From Massariosphaeria phaeospora (taxonomy: Eukaryota > Ascomycota > Dothideomycetes > Pleosporales), in assembly GCA_011032825.1 (NCBI GenBank), contig JAADJZ010000001.1, positions 2,418,001 to 2,482,000 on the forward strand: DNA of 64,000 bases. The letters run 5' to 3'. Numbering within the stretch: the first letter of the stretch is position 1; each line of letters begins with the position of its first letter. Below the pieces are notes generated by a model. The model was not told where the DNA came from. It ran no database searches and saw nothing but the letters and a program-made list of their open reading frames with translations. Made by a program: the position numbers and the translations under genes. Shown in pieces: positions 1 through 12,260 of the stretch.

Positions 1-460
1 CAAAAACAAATTATTAGAAAAAAAAAATAATGTTACAATTTAATATTACAACTAGGCTTAGCGCAAAGCGCTTAGGTTATAAGCTACTAATAAAGTTACA
101 TAGCAAGCTAACTAAACTTTAGTTACGTAACTACTTAATAATAAGCGCTTAAAAATAAGCGTGCTTAGTAGTAAGCGCTTGGCAATAAGCACTACTTAGT
201 AGTAAACGCTTAAGAATAAGCAAGAACACTTTCTAAAGTATATAAACCTAAAGAAACAACGCACTTTTATAGTTGTTGTTTTTAATTTTACAACCTACAA
301 GTTAACTTTTACTTTAACTTTAATACTCTTTGGAAAACGAAGCTTGCTACTGCCTTAGTATTAAACGCTACACAAACTTCTTAGTCTATTGAACTTACTT
401 ATTTCTCGAGAACTAACCTAAGCTTAATAAACAATTTTTTCAAGTTCGCTTAGCTTTTAC
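1..460. other. AT-rich unclassified sequence with a short tandem repeat
   Basis: No intact gene is visible. Roughly 137-225 holds three imperfect copies of a unit of about 30 bp built on TAGTAAGCGCTT...AATAAGC. From about 240 to 460 the sequence matches 56,722-56,942 (listed separately). TGA, TGG, TCA and CCA are almost absent, as in the rest of the flank, so this is RIP-degraded repeat DNA of unknown class. Confidence 0.5.
240..460 (+). repeat. Dispersed repeat, copy 1 (pairs with 56,722-56,942)
   Basis: The two stretches align collinearly, most clearly from 301-460 against 56,781-56,942. Both contain the words TTAACTTTTACTTTAACTTT and GAAGCTTGCTACT and end at CGCTTAGCTTTTAC, after which they diverge. 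Most differences are C/T or G/A transitions. No coding potential or terminal motif identifies the element. It may be the end of an LTR, which is an inference only. Confidence 0.55.
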
Positions 461-648
461 ACCGCGCTATTAAGTTTCTACGTAAATATAATTAGTATAA
501 GTTAATCGCAAGCATGTATACAATTGCTTTACTAAACAATATCGTAATAATAACTATTGTAGCTACTACAATAACTTTATCTTTGAAGTAGTAAGCATAG
601 TGTTTTCTAGGCGCTGCGCAACTTCGAGCGCCGCGCGCACAAGCATAG
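461..648 (+). mobile_element. Fot/pogo-like element F0, 3' end only
   Basis: This stretch matches the 3' end of element F1 (19,838-19,928 joined to 21,778-21,878). It ends with the same kind of terminal repeat, read inward from 648 as an 11-bp head followed by two 15-bp units rich in GCGC, and then a TA dinucleotide at 649-650. Only the last part of the element is present. The rest is cut off at about 460, where an unrelated repeat begins. Confidence 0.65.
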
Positions 649-872
649 TAGCGTGTTAGTATTTCGCAATGCAGCTAAGCATTTCAACGATTTTAGCTGC
701 TTAACTTCGCACAACTAGCTAGCATTTCTATACCTAGTACTCGTACGAGCTTTACTTAAGCTTTATTGTTTCTTTCGCACAAGCAATTTAGAAAATTCTT
801 CGAAGAAACTTTAAGCTAGATTACATAATTCTTAGAGTACATACGCTGTAATGTTTTGTATAAACGAGAATA
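649..872. other. Spacer between F0 and F1
   Basis: About 220 bp of AT-rich sequence lies between the TA after F0 and the TA (871-872) before F1. No ORF, terminal repeat or RNA gene is recognised. It probably represents host or older repeat DNA into which both elements inserted. Confidence 0.4.
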
Positions 873-1812
873 CTATGCTTGTGCGCGCAGCGCTCGAAGT
901 TGCGCAGCGCTCGAAAAATACTAAAACACTAGACAAGCTACTAACTTTAACGCGTTGCATTTTAACTACTACAACAGCTATAAAAGCTGCGCTTGCAGCA
1001 ATTAAATTACTTAAACTAAAAAAAAAATTTACATACTAAGCAATAGCTAATAAGTTTAACGTAAACAGAACTATACTATTTTAAAAATACTAAAGCCGTT
1101 AGAGTACGCAAGAAGCTTAGAGAATTAACTAACAAAAGCTTTGCTTACAACAAGAAATAAAACTTGTAAGCTATATTAAAAACTTTACAAAAAAAAGCTG
1201 CTTTTTACAAAAGAGATAATACAAAATTTTGCATTTTAGATAGCTACAAAGCTAGTAAGCAACGCTTAAGTAACGCGCTTTTTTTACTAACAAAGCAATT
1301 ATTTAATTTTTAAATAGTTTTTTAGAATAGACTTTTTTTGCTACAACGCTAATTTAAACGTTAAGTACGCGTTGTATTTTAACTTGCTACATGCTAAAAT
1401 AAAGTAGTACAACGTACAACCGCGTTACTACTATAATATAAATTAAAAAAGTTTTATAATGTATAACAAGTTACTTAAAACAAGTGTTTACTTAATAGCA
1501 ATTAAAAAAAAAAAAGTGCAAGCATTACTCTAAAATAGCTTTTGTAAGTAAATAACTTTTTTAGCAGCTATTTGCGCTAATAAAAGCGCTCTACTGCTTA
1601 GTTTTATTTTTTAAGCGTTATTAAAGTTACTGTAGTTAAGCTAGGTAGCTAACGTTAAAGCAAAAAAGCACAACGTTTTTATTACTTTATTCTTGTTTAG
1701 CTAGACAAATAATAACATTGAATTAGCATAGCTTAAGCAGGGTTTTAACTGCTACACAAAAGAAAAAGCGCGCAAAAAAAAAACTAGCGTTTTTTTATAC
1801 TTAACAGCTATA

Positions 1813-2314
1813 TGTTACTAGAAGTATTCTTTTACCAAAGGTAATTGTAATTGAACTTAGAAATTCCGCCTAAGAAATTGTTTTATATTTAGAAAGCTTA
1901 ATAACAACAAAGAAAAATAATCTTAATTCTATATTAAATAAAATAACAAAGTAACAATCTGTTGCCTATAGATCTAATATATGTATAAAATGTACTTAAA
2001 AGAGTTAACTACAAAGAATTAAAATTATAAATTTTTTTTTACTAATTTATATAGTTTTATAATTTTTTGCTTAAAGCGTTTTACTTTGCTTGCTACGTTT
2101 TACTACGTTGTAGCACTTGTAGCGCTCGTAGCAACTGTTGCTTAGTATGCTACGTGCTAAAGCTTTGTAGCACTCGTAGCGCATTACGTAATTTTGCTAA
2201 CTTAATTTTGCTTTGCGCGTTGTTGTACTTCTACTTTGCGCACTAGCAAGTTTTAACAACTTTCTTACGTCGTTGCTTAGTTTATAATACTTAGTATCGT
2301 TTTTATTTGTAACA
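1813..2314 (-). repeat. G1 3' LTR (502 bp)
   Basis: This matches 18,339-18,838, 37,374-37,873, 53,979-54,482 and 60,610-61,110. Its ends are TGTTACTA and TTGTAACA, and the target duplication CTATA precedes it. The central segment at about 2,085-2,185 is built from GTAGC-rich repeats (GTAGCACTTGTAGCGC and variants). It is the downstream LTR because pol is on the minus strand. Confidence 0.88.
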
Positions 2315-2480
2315 TTATTTTTTTTTAGAGAATATTGTCTTAATAGCTGTTTTGTTGTACTATGCTAGTTCTTTTTGTGCTTTGCATCAAAAGTGTTTTT
2401 TTTGTATAAAAATAAGTTAACTTTAATTTTTGTCGTGTTGTAGCTTTTTCTTGTATTCTTTTGAGTTTTAAAGTTTAACT

Positions 2481-2717
2481 ATGCTTAAAGTCTTTGTATT
2501 TTCTTTTGCAAAATTAACTACTTGTAAACACGCTTGTTTTGCGCGTATTCGTGCAATAGATTATTTTGTAGCAAAGCCTTGCCGTTGCTACTTGTTAAAG
2601 AGTCTAAAGTTTTTTTTTTTGCTTAAAAAAACTTGTTTAGACTGTATCTCTTCTAGCTTAGTATGTAGTTTTTTTCTTTTTAAAGAAAAGTTTGCTGCTG
2701 TTGCTAAAAAACAGTAG
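2481..2717 (+). pseudogene. RIP-degraded antisense ORF of gypsy G1 (zinc-cluster relic)
   Basis: A 78-codon frame lies between the left LTR and the pol end, antisense to pol. It is the counterpart of the better preserved ORF at 61,277-61,810 in the second gypsy copy, at the same distance from the LTR. The cysteine pattern is damaged: the first pair has lost one spacer residue and the third cysteine reads Phe, but a CLDC pair and a following Cys remain. It is not expected to make a functional protein. Confidence 0.55.
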
Positions 2718-4529
2718 TTTTTACGTTACAAGCTTTTAGTAGTAGAGTTTTAAAAGCTTAAAATTCGTTAGCGTGTTTTAGAGCTTCGTGCTTAAGTTAA
2801 TGCAGCTATTAGTAAAAAGAAAAAGTTGTTTGCTTGTAAGCTAGCAACAATTGAAAAAATAAAACGTCTTAAAAAAGCGCTTAACTGCGCTTTTTTTAAT
2901 TTTAAAAGTACAGATTCTACTAATAGTTCTATGCTACTACTACTTAAACTACTCTCAACTAACTTAAGCTAGTTACAAACTAACTTTTCTCTACTTGCTT
3001 TTTTTTTTTAACTTTTCTACTTTTTTAAAAAACTTTAATTCTTTGCTTTTAGATTTTGCTAGTAATATGTTCGCACTAGTTTCTTGTAGTTTGTAAAATT
3101 CTATATTAGTTTCTATGTATTCTAGCTCTTTAGCTATTTTTGCTATTTAACTAAGTATTTCTACTAACTTTTAAACTTCTATAGGTCTTTAACTTTTTTA
3201 ACTTTGTACTTTTTGTTTTTAAGTTTAATGTTAGTTGCTACTTTAGCGTTTAGTAGTGCTAGTTTAAAAAGTAATTTGTAAAAAATTAAATGTATGCGCA
3301 TGCTTGTAAGTAGCTGTAGTTTAAATAACACAAGTTTTTTAACTTCTAAGATTTTAAATAGTTTTATTTAAAAGTTGTTTAACTTGTTGCATAGTAGTTT
3401 AGTTTTTAGATTTTTTCGTAAGAGAAAAACTCTATTTCTTTTTTTAAAAATTGGGGTTTTAAGTTTTTTCTTGTTTGCTAACTTAGCTATCGTAAAGTTT
3501 CTTTAAGCAATTCGTTAGCTTAATTCGTTGTGTAATTTTTGCATTTTAAAAGTCTTATCGTTTGCTGCTAGCAAAATGCTTTTAATATTTTTCAAATTTT
3601 AATAAGCTACTAGCTTATATTTATAGTTTGCGTAGTATAGCGAGTGTTTTGTAGTTGTAAACTTTGTAATATTGTAAGCTAATTGTACTGTTAGCAAAAG
3701 TTTAACTTACTTGTTTTGTAGCTTGTTAGCGTACATTTGTAGGTACTATTCTAGCGTTTAGTTAGTTTGTTTTGTCTAGCTGTTTGTTTGCGAGTAGAAG
3801 CTAGTTAATAGCTTTTTTGCAACTTCTAACTAGGATAAAAACGTATTCTAAAACTTTAACGTAAATAGCTTGTTTCTATTAGTAATAAACTGTTCTAGCA
3901 ATTTGTAATTAGCAACGAGTGTTTTTGTAACTTCGTAAGCTATTTCTTTTACTTTAATTAATTCTTCTATTAGTACGAAATGTAATCTTTTAGTTAATTA
4001 ATTTACAATTACCAAGATTAAGTTGCATAGCCGTGCTAATCTAGGTTTTAACAATTTCAAAAGCTTTACTATAAATTTCATTGTAACGCTAATTTATAAG
4101 CGTGCGAGTAGTTCTAGCAGTTAAAGTAATTCGTAGAGCTTATGTTTTTTAAGTTTGTTTTTTAAATAATTTAAATAGTTGCTTATTGCTTTTTAAACTG
4201 TATTTTGTACGTAGAGCATTAAGTACTCGTTTAAAATTTGTTAAACTATTTTGTTAATTTCTAAGTGTTTATATGCTTGTAAAGCATGTAATTTCTAAAT
4301 AAACTATATAGCTTAAGTATTGTTCGTAACTATTTATCTTTGCTAGTTTTTTTTACTTTATTCTTTGTGCATTTTTTTTTAATGCTTGTAACTATAGCTA
4401 TTTTAGCTAGTCGTAGTTAGTTGTATTTGAAAGTTTTGTTTGAGTTTCGTTGTAATACTAGGTTATACGTAACTAGTAAGCTAGCGAATAAGTAAAAGTT
4501 AGGTTAAAATTAAGTTTTTTTTTTATAAC

Positions 4530-4690
4530 TCTAACTTAACTCTACTTATATACTTAATTTTTTAAAGCTAGTACAAAGTTATAGTTAAGTTAAGTTGCAT
4601 AGATTTTAAGTTAAAGTTAAGTTATTTTGCATAAGCTCTAAGCTCTAGGTTATAGTTGAGTTATAGTTAAGTTATTATATTTAGAGTTTA
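4530..4690. repeat. T1 left subterminal repeat array
   Basis: Several overlapping copies of words such as GTTATAGTTAAGTTA and AAGTTAAAGTTAAG are present. The same words occur inverted near the other end of T1 (12,040-12,260). Subterminal arrays of this kind are typical transposase-binding regions in large class II elements, though the role here is inferred. Confidence 0.5.
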
Positions 4691-7600
4691 CATATTTTAT
4701 TTTAACGTTAGCAAAGTACAAGTTGCTTAAGTTTATTACAAATTGTTATTACAGCGTAGAATTAGTTGCATTTTAATAGCTAAATATAGAGCAACGTCTA
4801 CGCTAGGTATTGCTAAAAAATTTAAAATTATTATAGCTTTATACTACTAGAATAAGTACCAACTAGACTTTAGCTTTTACATTTGCTGCAAACTTTTCTT
4901 GTACTTTCTATAGTATTTCTTTGCTAAATTTATGTTTTTCGTGTTAATTGTTACTTATTCCGCGTGTATAGCGTTTATATTAGTATTTGTTAAAGTTAGC
5001 TTTGCACTTAGCAATAGGTAAGAAGCTATACTTTCAAAGATACTAATTAAAAAAGCTTTTGTTACTTTTTGTATAGCTTTAATTGCACTAGCTTAAAAGC
5101 GTAGATTAAGCTTAAACTCTTGCGCAATTTTGCGAACTAGCTAACTAAATAGCAGTTTGCGCATAAAAAGCTTAGTTAATTTCTAGTATTATTGAATTTC
5201 GCGCAACGCAATAGCTGCATGTTGTTAAAAATTAAGCTGTAATTAACTACTATAATAACTTACTTTTTTGCTTTTAGTAGTAAAGCTTTTTTATACTACT
5301 TGTTGTTAGTTTCTTTTTATTCTTGTATAGATTGCTAGATTTGCAAGCTACTTTTGTTACAAAAAGCTTTCGCAAAGCCTTGCCGCTAGTAGCAAAGTAG
5401 TAGTAGTTAGTTTGCTTAGTGCGAGCTATTGTAGAAAAATTGCTGCGTAGTAAGTGTAGTATAGAAAGTAAAAAGTCGTAATAATTATTCGTAATAATTA
5501 CGGTAGGTAAGAAAGCTATAGAAGCTGCAGCAAAAGTACGTGTTTTAAGTAGCTAGTAGCAAAGTGCTAGCTAAAGCTGTAGCTTTTGTAGTAGCGTACA
5601 AGCTACTCTATACAGAATCTAGCCTATAAATTCGCTACTTAACTTTTTGCTACTTTACTTTCTACTTCTACTTACCTACGTACTACAACTAGCTTTATTA
5701 TTATTTATATTTATTACAAATACGATAGCCGCAATTAAGCAAAAGCTTAACGACGAAATAAACTACGAGCTTAATAATAAGTTGCTTTCGCTTTACGAAA
5801 TTAAAGTTTTAACTAAGTTTAAGCTAGCAAAGTAGAAAGCGCTTACGAATGTAATTATTACAAAAGTTTATTACAGCATTTGCTAACAGATCTAAAGCTT
5901 TAAGTTTAAAAAGCACAAAGTTCTTAGCGTACTAGCAAATCGCAGTTGCGTTGAATTACAAAAAAAGCGCTTTACACATTATAAGCTACTATTTAAAAGT
6001 TAATTAAGCAATACTACTTGCGCAACTGCTTAGAAAAATCAAACAGCTTACTTAAGTACTAAAAGAAAAGCAATTGCAAATGCTAGTGCAAGAAATTAGC
6101 AAGCAAAATACTAGCTTAAAAAAAAGCTTAAAGCGAAAAAAAAGTTTACTGCGTTGTTTACGCACAACTAAAAAAAGCAGTTAGCAACTAAACTTAAGCT
6201 TTTAAATAAGCAACGCTACTGCAAACAAAAAAGTAGTAAGCTATTACATTAGTTTATTACATTATTGTACTTACAATGCGTAGTTAAGTAGTTTTAAGCA
6301 AAACTTAGCTTTGTCTATAAAAACTAAGCTTGTATTTATTACAATGTTAACTTTTAACAGCACAAAAAAATTCTTAAACAAATTACCAAAGCACTAAAAA
6401 ACAAAAGAAAAATTAAGAATTAGCTAATGTCGCGAATATTTAGCGCTAGCGAGGCTACTAATAGAATTATGCGTTGTATCTACTTAAACAAATTAGCTAA
6501 GTTAAAGAATAATTCGTTTAAAAACAAGAAAGCTAAAATAGATTAGCAAAAGTTTGTAAAAACGTTAACTCTAAAGAATCTAATACTAGTAACTGCTAAA
6601 AACTAGAAGTAAGTTATTACAGTAGTTTATTACATACTTATACTAACTATACTAGCTTACGCAAGCTTACGCTTTTTTCTAAACTACGCGTTAATAGTAA
6701 TAATGCTTATAAAAATATCAACAGCTTGTATATTTCAGCGCTTACAATTAATAAGTATAAAGAAAAAGCAAGTAGCAACTTAGAAATTAATGCGTTTTAC
6801 AATAAGTATAAAGACGAATATAAAACAAAAAATTAGTAAAAAAAAGCGTTAGCAGAAGCAAACAAGTCCTCTAGTAAAGATAAAAAAAAAGTCGAAAATA
6901 AAGATAAGAATAAAGAGTAGAATAAAGTAGTAGATAAAGTAGTAGAGTAAACTAAGTTAGTAGAGTATTTAGATTAAAAAAGTTTCTCGAACAATAGTAA
7001 CGCTTATAAAAAAGCGCAAATCTAAAGCTCTTTACTTTTTTATGTAAATTAAAACGTTGCTAGTATAAACATAGCTAGTATCTACTATTTATAACGCGGC
7101 CTAAAACGTGCATAACATTGCGATTAACAAATTAGCAAGTATAACCTAATTAGAACTGTAAAATAAAAGCGCTACTATTGCAGCTTTAATTTTAGCTTTA
7201 ATTTTAGTTGCATTACTGCTTTAGCTTTTGCGCTTGAACGTTAGCAATATTTCGCAAGCAAAGAAGCATGTTCTATTTTTCTTTAACAAGCTACGTGTTC
7301 TTTTTTTGCAATATACTTATTCTCTATCTTTAGTTTACTTTAATACTAATTATTATAGTTTATTATTACAGTACCTGCGCTTTTGTACTATACTTTTTGT
7401 TATAAACATAGCAGAACTTTCGCTACTTATTCGTTTATTTAAATTCAACGCTAAGCAATTCGTTCGAGAAAGAGAAAAAAATAAACGACATTTAGTAAAA
7501 TATTTTTTTACGCATATTAAGAATAATATAGAACAAGAAGTAGTAGTAACTGCGTAAAAAATGTAGTAGAGTTGTACTAAGTAGGCTTTAAACCTAGAAA

Positions 7601-7905
7601 TAGCAAATTCGCAATAAAACTTTGCTGTACGCACTAGTTAGGTATAGCTATAGTTTAAAAAAGCTACTAATTCTAGTAATAGCTACTTCTACGTATTTTG
7701 CTATAATTGCAGTTTTGCTTTTTAGCACCTAGCAGTTAAGACTATTAGAACTAAATACTTATTTAACTACTTTAAATCTAGGGCTTGCTAGAAAACGCTT
7801 ACTTTTGTTTACTTTTAACTTCGTTTACAGCTAGCACTACGTTAACTCTAATTTACTACTATTGTACTACTATATTTAACTTAGGCTTTTGAATAAAAAC
7901 TAGTA

Positions 7906-9753
7906 ACGTATTCTACTATTACTTTAGCTAACTTATTACCTCGGCTAAAAAAGCTTAGCAGTACTAACTTCTTTATTAACGTAACATGCTTCAACAACAA
8001 AACGCGCAGCTATTTAATTAAGAAAGTAGAATTTAGCTTGCTCTTTATGCCTGTACTACACGCTAATTTTAAAGCTTTTACTACGCTGCTAAAGTATTTA
8101 GCATACTTTCTTTAACTTTAACTAACTAATACAACGAAATTACGCACATTTTTAAAAAACGTAACAGCTAACAAAAGCTTACTACGACTAAAAAGCAAAC
8201 AATTGTCTAATATATTTTTAACTTTAATTTGCAAGAATTCGCGCTCTAGCTGTGCGAGGTAGTAGATATAGCTAATAAAGTGCTAGGTGTGCGCAGTAGC
8301 GAGCTAGTTAGCAAACACTAAGCTAAGCGCTTTGTAACGCACTTAGATAAACTTAAAATAGCTTTTAATTAAGCAAAGAATAGGCAGAGAATACTCTAAG
8401 AGAATCTAGAGATAATTAGCGCGTAGTTTAAGCTAGTAGAAAAAACTAAAGCTAAGTACAGCGTTTACAACGACGATGTGCACAACTCTAACAAAACTAG
8501 CTTCTAAATAAGCGTAATTAGCTCTATAAAAGTTGTTACAAGCGTAGAAAAACGCGCTTAGCTAGAGCTTGTTTAGCTAGGCAATTGCAAGTAGGTTACA
8601 GTTATCTAAAGCGTGTGCGCTGCTAGGTACGCAACTTTGCTTTTTATTATTTACAAAAAACGCGTTTATATCTTTGCGTAGTACAAAAAAGCTTTAATAC
8701 TACGCGATTAAAAGCTCTTAGTGTTAAAAAATAGCTAAACAAACAACGCTTTAGGTTTAGAGTAGTTAAAGCACTTTAACGCGTATACAAAAACGCGCTA
8801 GGTAGAAGTATACTAGCTACTTATTCTAGACAGCTATAAGAGCTACTAATTTTAGAATTTTAAAAACTATTGCTTTAAGAACAAGATTTTAACTTTTTGC
8901 ATACTTTTCTACTTGTTGCATATTCTCTAGCTGCTTAACGTAGTTTACTTTTCGCTGCTAAAGCGCAAGTACTTCTAGCGCGTTAGAAACTTAGCACGCT
9001 AACGCGTTTTCTATATTAACAAAAAAAGCTTTCTTTTAGCTTTTAAAAACGCGTTTTTTAACGTATTTACAGAAAAGAACTGCTGCAAGACTTTTAAAGC
9101 GTTAAAAATAGTTTCTATTAACGCGTAGATAGTATTAGATTGCTTTAAAGTGCAGCTGCGTACTCTACTAGCACTTCTATACCTAGAAACGCCGTAGCAG
9201 TTAAAAACTCTAAGCAATACGCACGAGTTTAGATCTTAGTTAAAGCTAGTACGCAATTTCTTTCTTTAATTACTTGTTATAGCTTAGACTAGCTTTTTGT
9301 AGCTTATAAAAGGTAGTAAACTTATGCTGTACTAAAACGCGCTTCTTGCTACTTGCAATAAAAGCTTAAAAAGCAATTAGCAAAGCTTACAAAGCAGAAA
9401 TCGCGTAAGCGCAAGCGAATCTAGCAAAGTAGTACTATAAAGTATAGAACTACTGCAGCGCAAGTAGCTACTAAAGCGTTTGCAGCGCTTTAGCAATCTA
9501 AGAAAGCTTGTAGTAGTAGTAATTAAAAACTAGCTCAACTAGCTCTACGGCGCTGTAGAAACTATAGCAAAACTAGGCATAACGCGCAAACGTGCAAAAA
9601 AAATATAGAAATATATTCTAAATTAGATGCAAGCACAACGTACGTAGGTTTTTTATTTAATAGTAATAAAATTAAAAAGGCGTAACGTAAGTTGGTGCTG
9701 CTAAGCCTTTTTAGCCGAGGTAATAAGTTAGCTAAAGTAATAGTAGAATACGT
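7906..9753 (+). mobile_element. Pogo-like transposon copy A (1,848 bp), nested in T1
   Basis: It is flanked by TA at 7,904-7,905 and 9,754-9,755. The inverted repeats are nearly perfect for about 58 bp: head ACGTATTCTAC, then unit TATTACTTTAGCTAA, 2 bp, and TATTACCTCGGCTAA. The plus strand reads as a RIP-broken pogo transposase (CENP-B helix-turn-helix, DDE_1 core) ending in a zinc knuckle of the form C-x2-C-x4-H-x4-C at about 9,545-9,600. Stops are frequent and no functional protein remains. Confidence 0.82.
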
Positions 9754-12039
9754 TACAAGTAGTTATATATAGCAACTAGTTTTTTTAAACAATTAAGCAG
9801 CTTTTATTCTAGCAATTTCTTTAATTTCTTCGACCTAATATTTTAAGTATTAGCTAATTCAAATTTTAGAGAATGTTCTATAAACGATTTAAAAAAGCTA
9901 AAGCATTACTACTTAATAACATTAGCTAGTTAACTAAAATCTCAATTGCGATAGATAGATAGTTTGCTTCTAATTATTTTAGTTTTTTTGTAGTTAAAGA
10001 ATACTACGTTAACTACAACTAGCAGCTTTAAAAAAAGTTACTAGATTTTATTTTTTTACGCGAAAAACATACTAGTGCTGCTGCAGCTGCTAATATACTG
10101 CAAGTACTCTTAAATACTAGTATTAAATTACGCTTTTTAGCAATTACTACAAATAATGCTAAAAAAAACAAAACGCTTAGTTGTGTTATTAAACAACAAC
10201 TAGAAGCAAAGAACATACTTTAAAGCTTATTAAAAAACTCAATCTTGTGTCTTGCTTACATTATTAACTTTGTTATTTAAAATATTATTTTACACTTTAA
10301 GCTTGCAGCATTAGTAAGTGCTAATGTTAAACTAAAAGAAATACTACAAAGACGCTATTTAAGCAACGTGCAAGCAAATATTTTTATTTTAAACTCTTTT
10401 TGCAAAGTATATAGTGCGTTATTATATACTTTTATTACAGCTTAATATACACTTAGCTTTAAGCTATTTGCATAGCAATTAATTTGTTGTTTTAACAATA
10501 CAAGCAGTTTATTGCTACGCAACTACACTTGCTACTAAAACAACAAATATCTATTATCTGCAACGTTAAAATACAATAGAATTTAACTTACAATATGTGC
10601 AAGCGCGCACTTAAAATTTAAAAATTTATTAACAAATAGCTAGTAAAAGAGATTGCACTTAAAATAACAATTAGTGCTAGCAGTATTTTTAATAATAAAA
10701 ATACAGCAAAAGTAAACTTTTGCAACTTTAAGCAACTAAAATTAACACTAAATAAATAGTACTACTTAAAGTTAATTACTAATATGCTTAAAAACTTTAA
10801 AAACGCAACAAACTATTTAAGTAAAAACTATAAGCTACAAGTTTAGTATATTTAGCTTATGTACAACTATTTTTTCAATTTCTTAGATAGTATGCAAAAC
10901 GAACTTAACAATAATATAAAAAATCGAGATACTTTTAAGTAGCCTACAGTTGTACGAACTGCTGCAAATAAAAAAAAGCTAAACTTAGCAAGTATTATAA
11001 AAGAACTAGCGATAAACAAAAGTTTTTATTTAATTGTGCTACTATTCTAGACTTTAGCTAAAAGCTTACGGCGTACGAGGTATAGTTATTATAGTTATTT
11101 ATTACAGTCATATGCTAACTGCGCGTATAAAACGAAACTTAAAATAATTAAAACAAGCACACTTACTACGAAGAGTTTTTTAATTACTTTAATTGCTATA
11201 ACGACAATACTTGCTTTGCTTTTACTTTTATTTCTTCGTTTTGTACAACTAGACTTTAAAGTAGTAAATAGTTTTAGAAACTAAAGCTTTTGCCTTAGTT
11301 GCTGCTAAGCAGTTTTTTATCTACTAACTTAAACAAAATAGAAAAAAAAAAGCTTAACTTGCTAAAGAGAAAAAGCTTATCTAAGCATTGCTTGCGTACG
11401 CGCTAGTGCTTCTTTTAATATCCTTAAATAGTAGCAAGTAAATAAAAAAACGTATTTACGTTTATTACAAGTTGCAAAAAATATACTTGTAGTACAAATT
11501 GCCTAGGTTAAAGTCAAGCGCAAATTCAACGTTGCTAAGAATGTTATTAGCAATAAAAAGCACTAACTTGCTGCCTAAACGATTTAGCAGATTATAATAT
11601 TAAAAAACTATATTGCTTAAGAAAAAAAACAGAACAGCGTTTTTCTATTTGCAAAAGCAAATAATAAGAAACTACTATATAACGAGATTAAAAACTTACT
11701 TAACTTTTAAGCGCAGTATGTAAACTTTACTTTTAAGCTTATACCTACGCTTATACTTAGCTCGTTATCTAGGCTAAAACTTAAGTTAACATTTAAGCTA
11801 ATACCTAGGCCTACATCTAGACTTTTACGATTAAGAATAACTTTGTCGAATAATAATTTAGAAGAAAAGAATTCGCTACTTTTGCTACAAAAGCGCGCTC
11901 GACTTCTACGCTACCGTAATTAATATTTGTAATAATACAACTTTTTTTACTCTACTTGTGTTCTTGTACGTAAATAGTAGCTGTAGTAATAGAACTTTGT
12001 AAATACTATTTGCGCGTTCTTAAATGTAATAACTAGCTG

Positions 12040-12260
12040 TAATAACTCTACAAACTTTAGCAACTCTCTAAGCTAACACATAACTTTATAATCTAAATGT
12101 AACTTTTAACTTAACTCTAACTTAAAGCTTTAATTACTCTAACTAAACTATAACCTAACGCTTTAATAACTCTAACTTAACTTCTACCTACGCTAGAGTA
12201 ACTATAACTTAACTTTAACCTAAGATCTATGCAACTTATAACTTAACTTATACCTATTAA
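12040..12260. repeat. T1 right subterminal repeat array
   Basis: Repeated words such as AACTCTAACTTAACTC and TAACTATAACTTAAC occur here, in inverted orientation relative to the array at 4,530-4,690. They superficially resemble degenerate telomere repeats, but no TTAGGG or CCCTAA tandem array is present. Confidence 0.5.

Noticed and set aside
7228..7557. 109-codon plus-strand ORF in T1
   Set aside because: Low-complexity Leu/Phe/Tyr/Lys composition as expected in RIP-degraded DNA, with an overlapping antisense frame of similar length. Not supported as a gene.
12040..12260. Degenerate telomere or subtelomere repeats
   Set aside because: The AACTTAACTATAAC-like words are not a TTAGGG array and occur inverted at both ends of T1, so they are element-internal.
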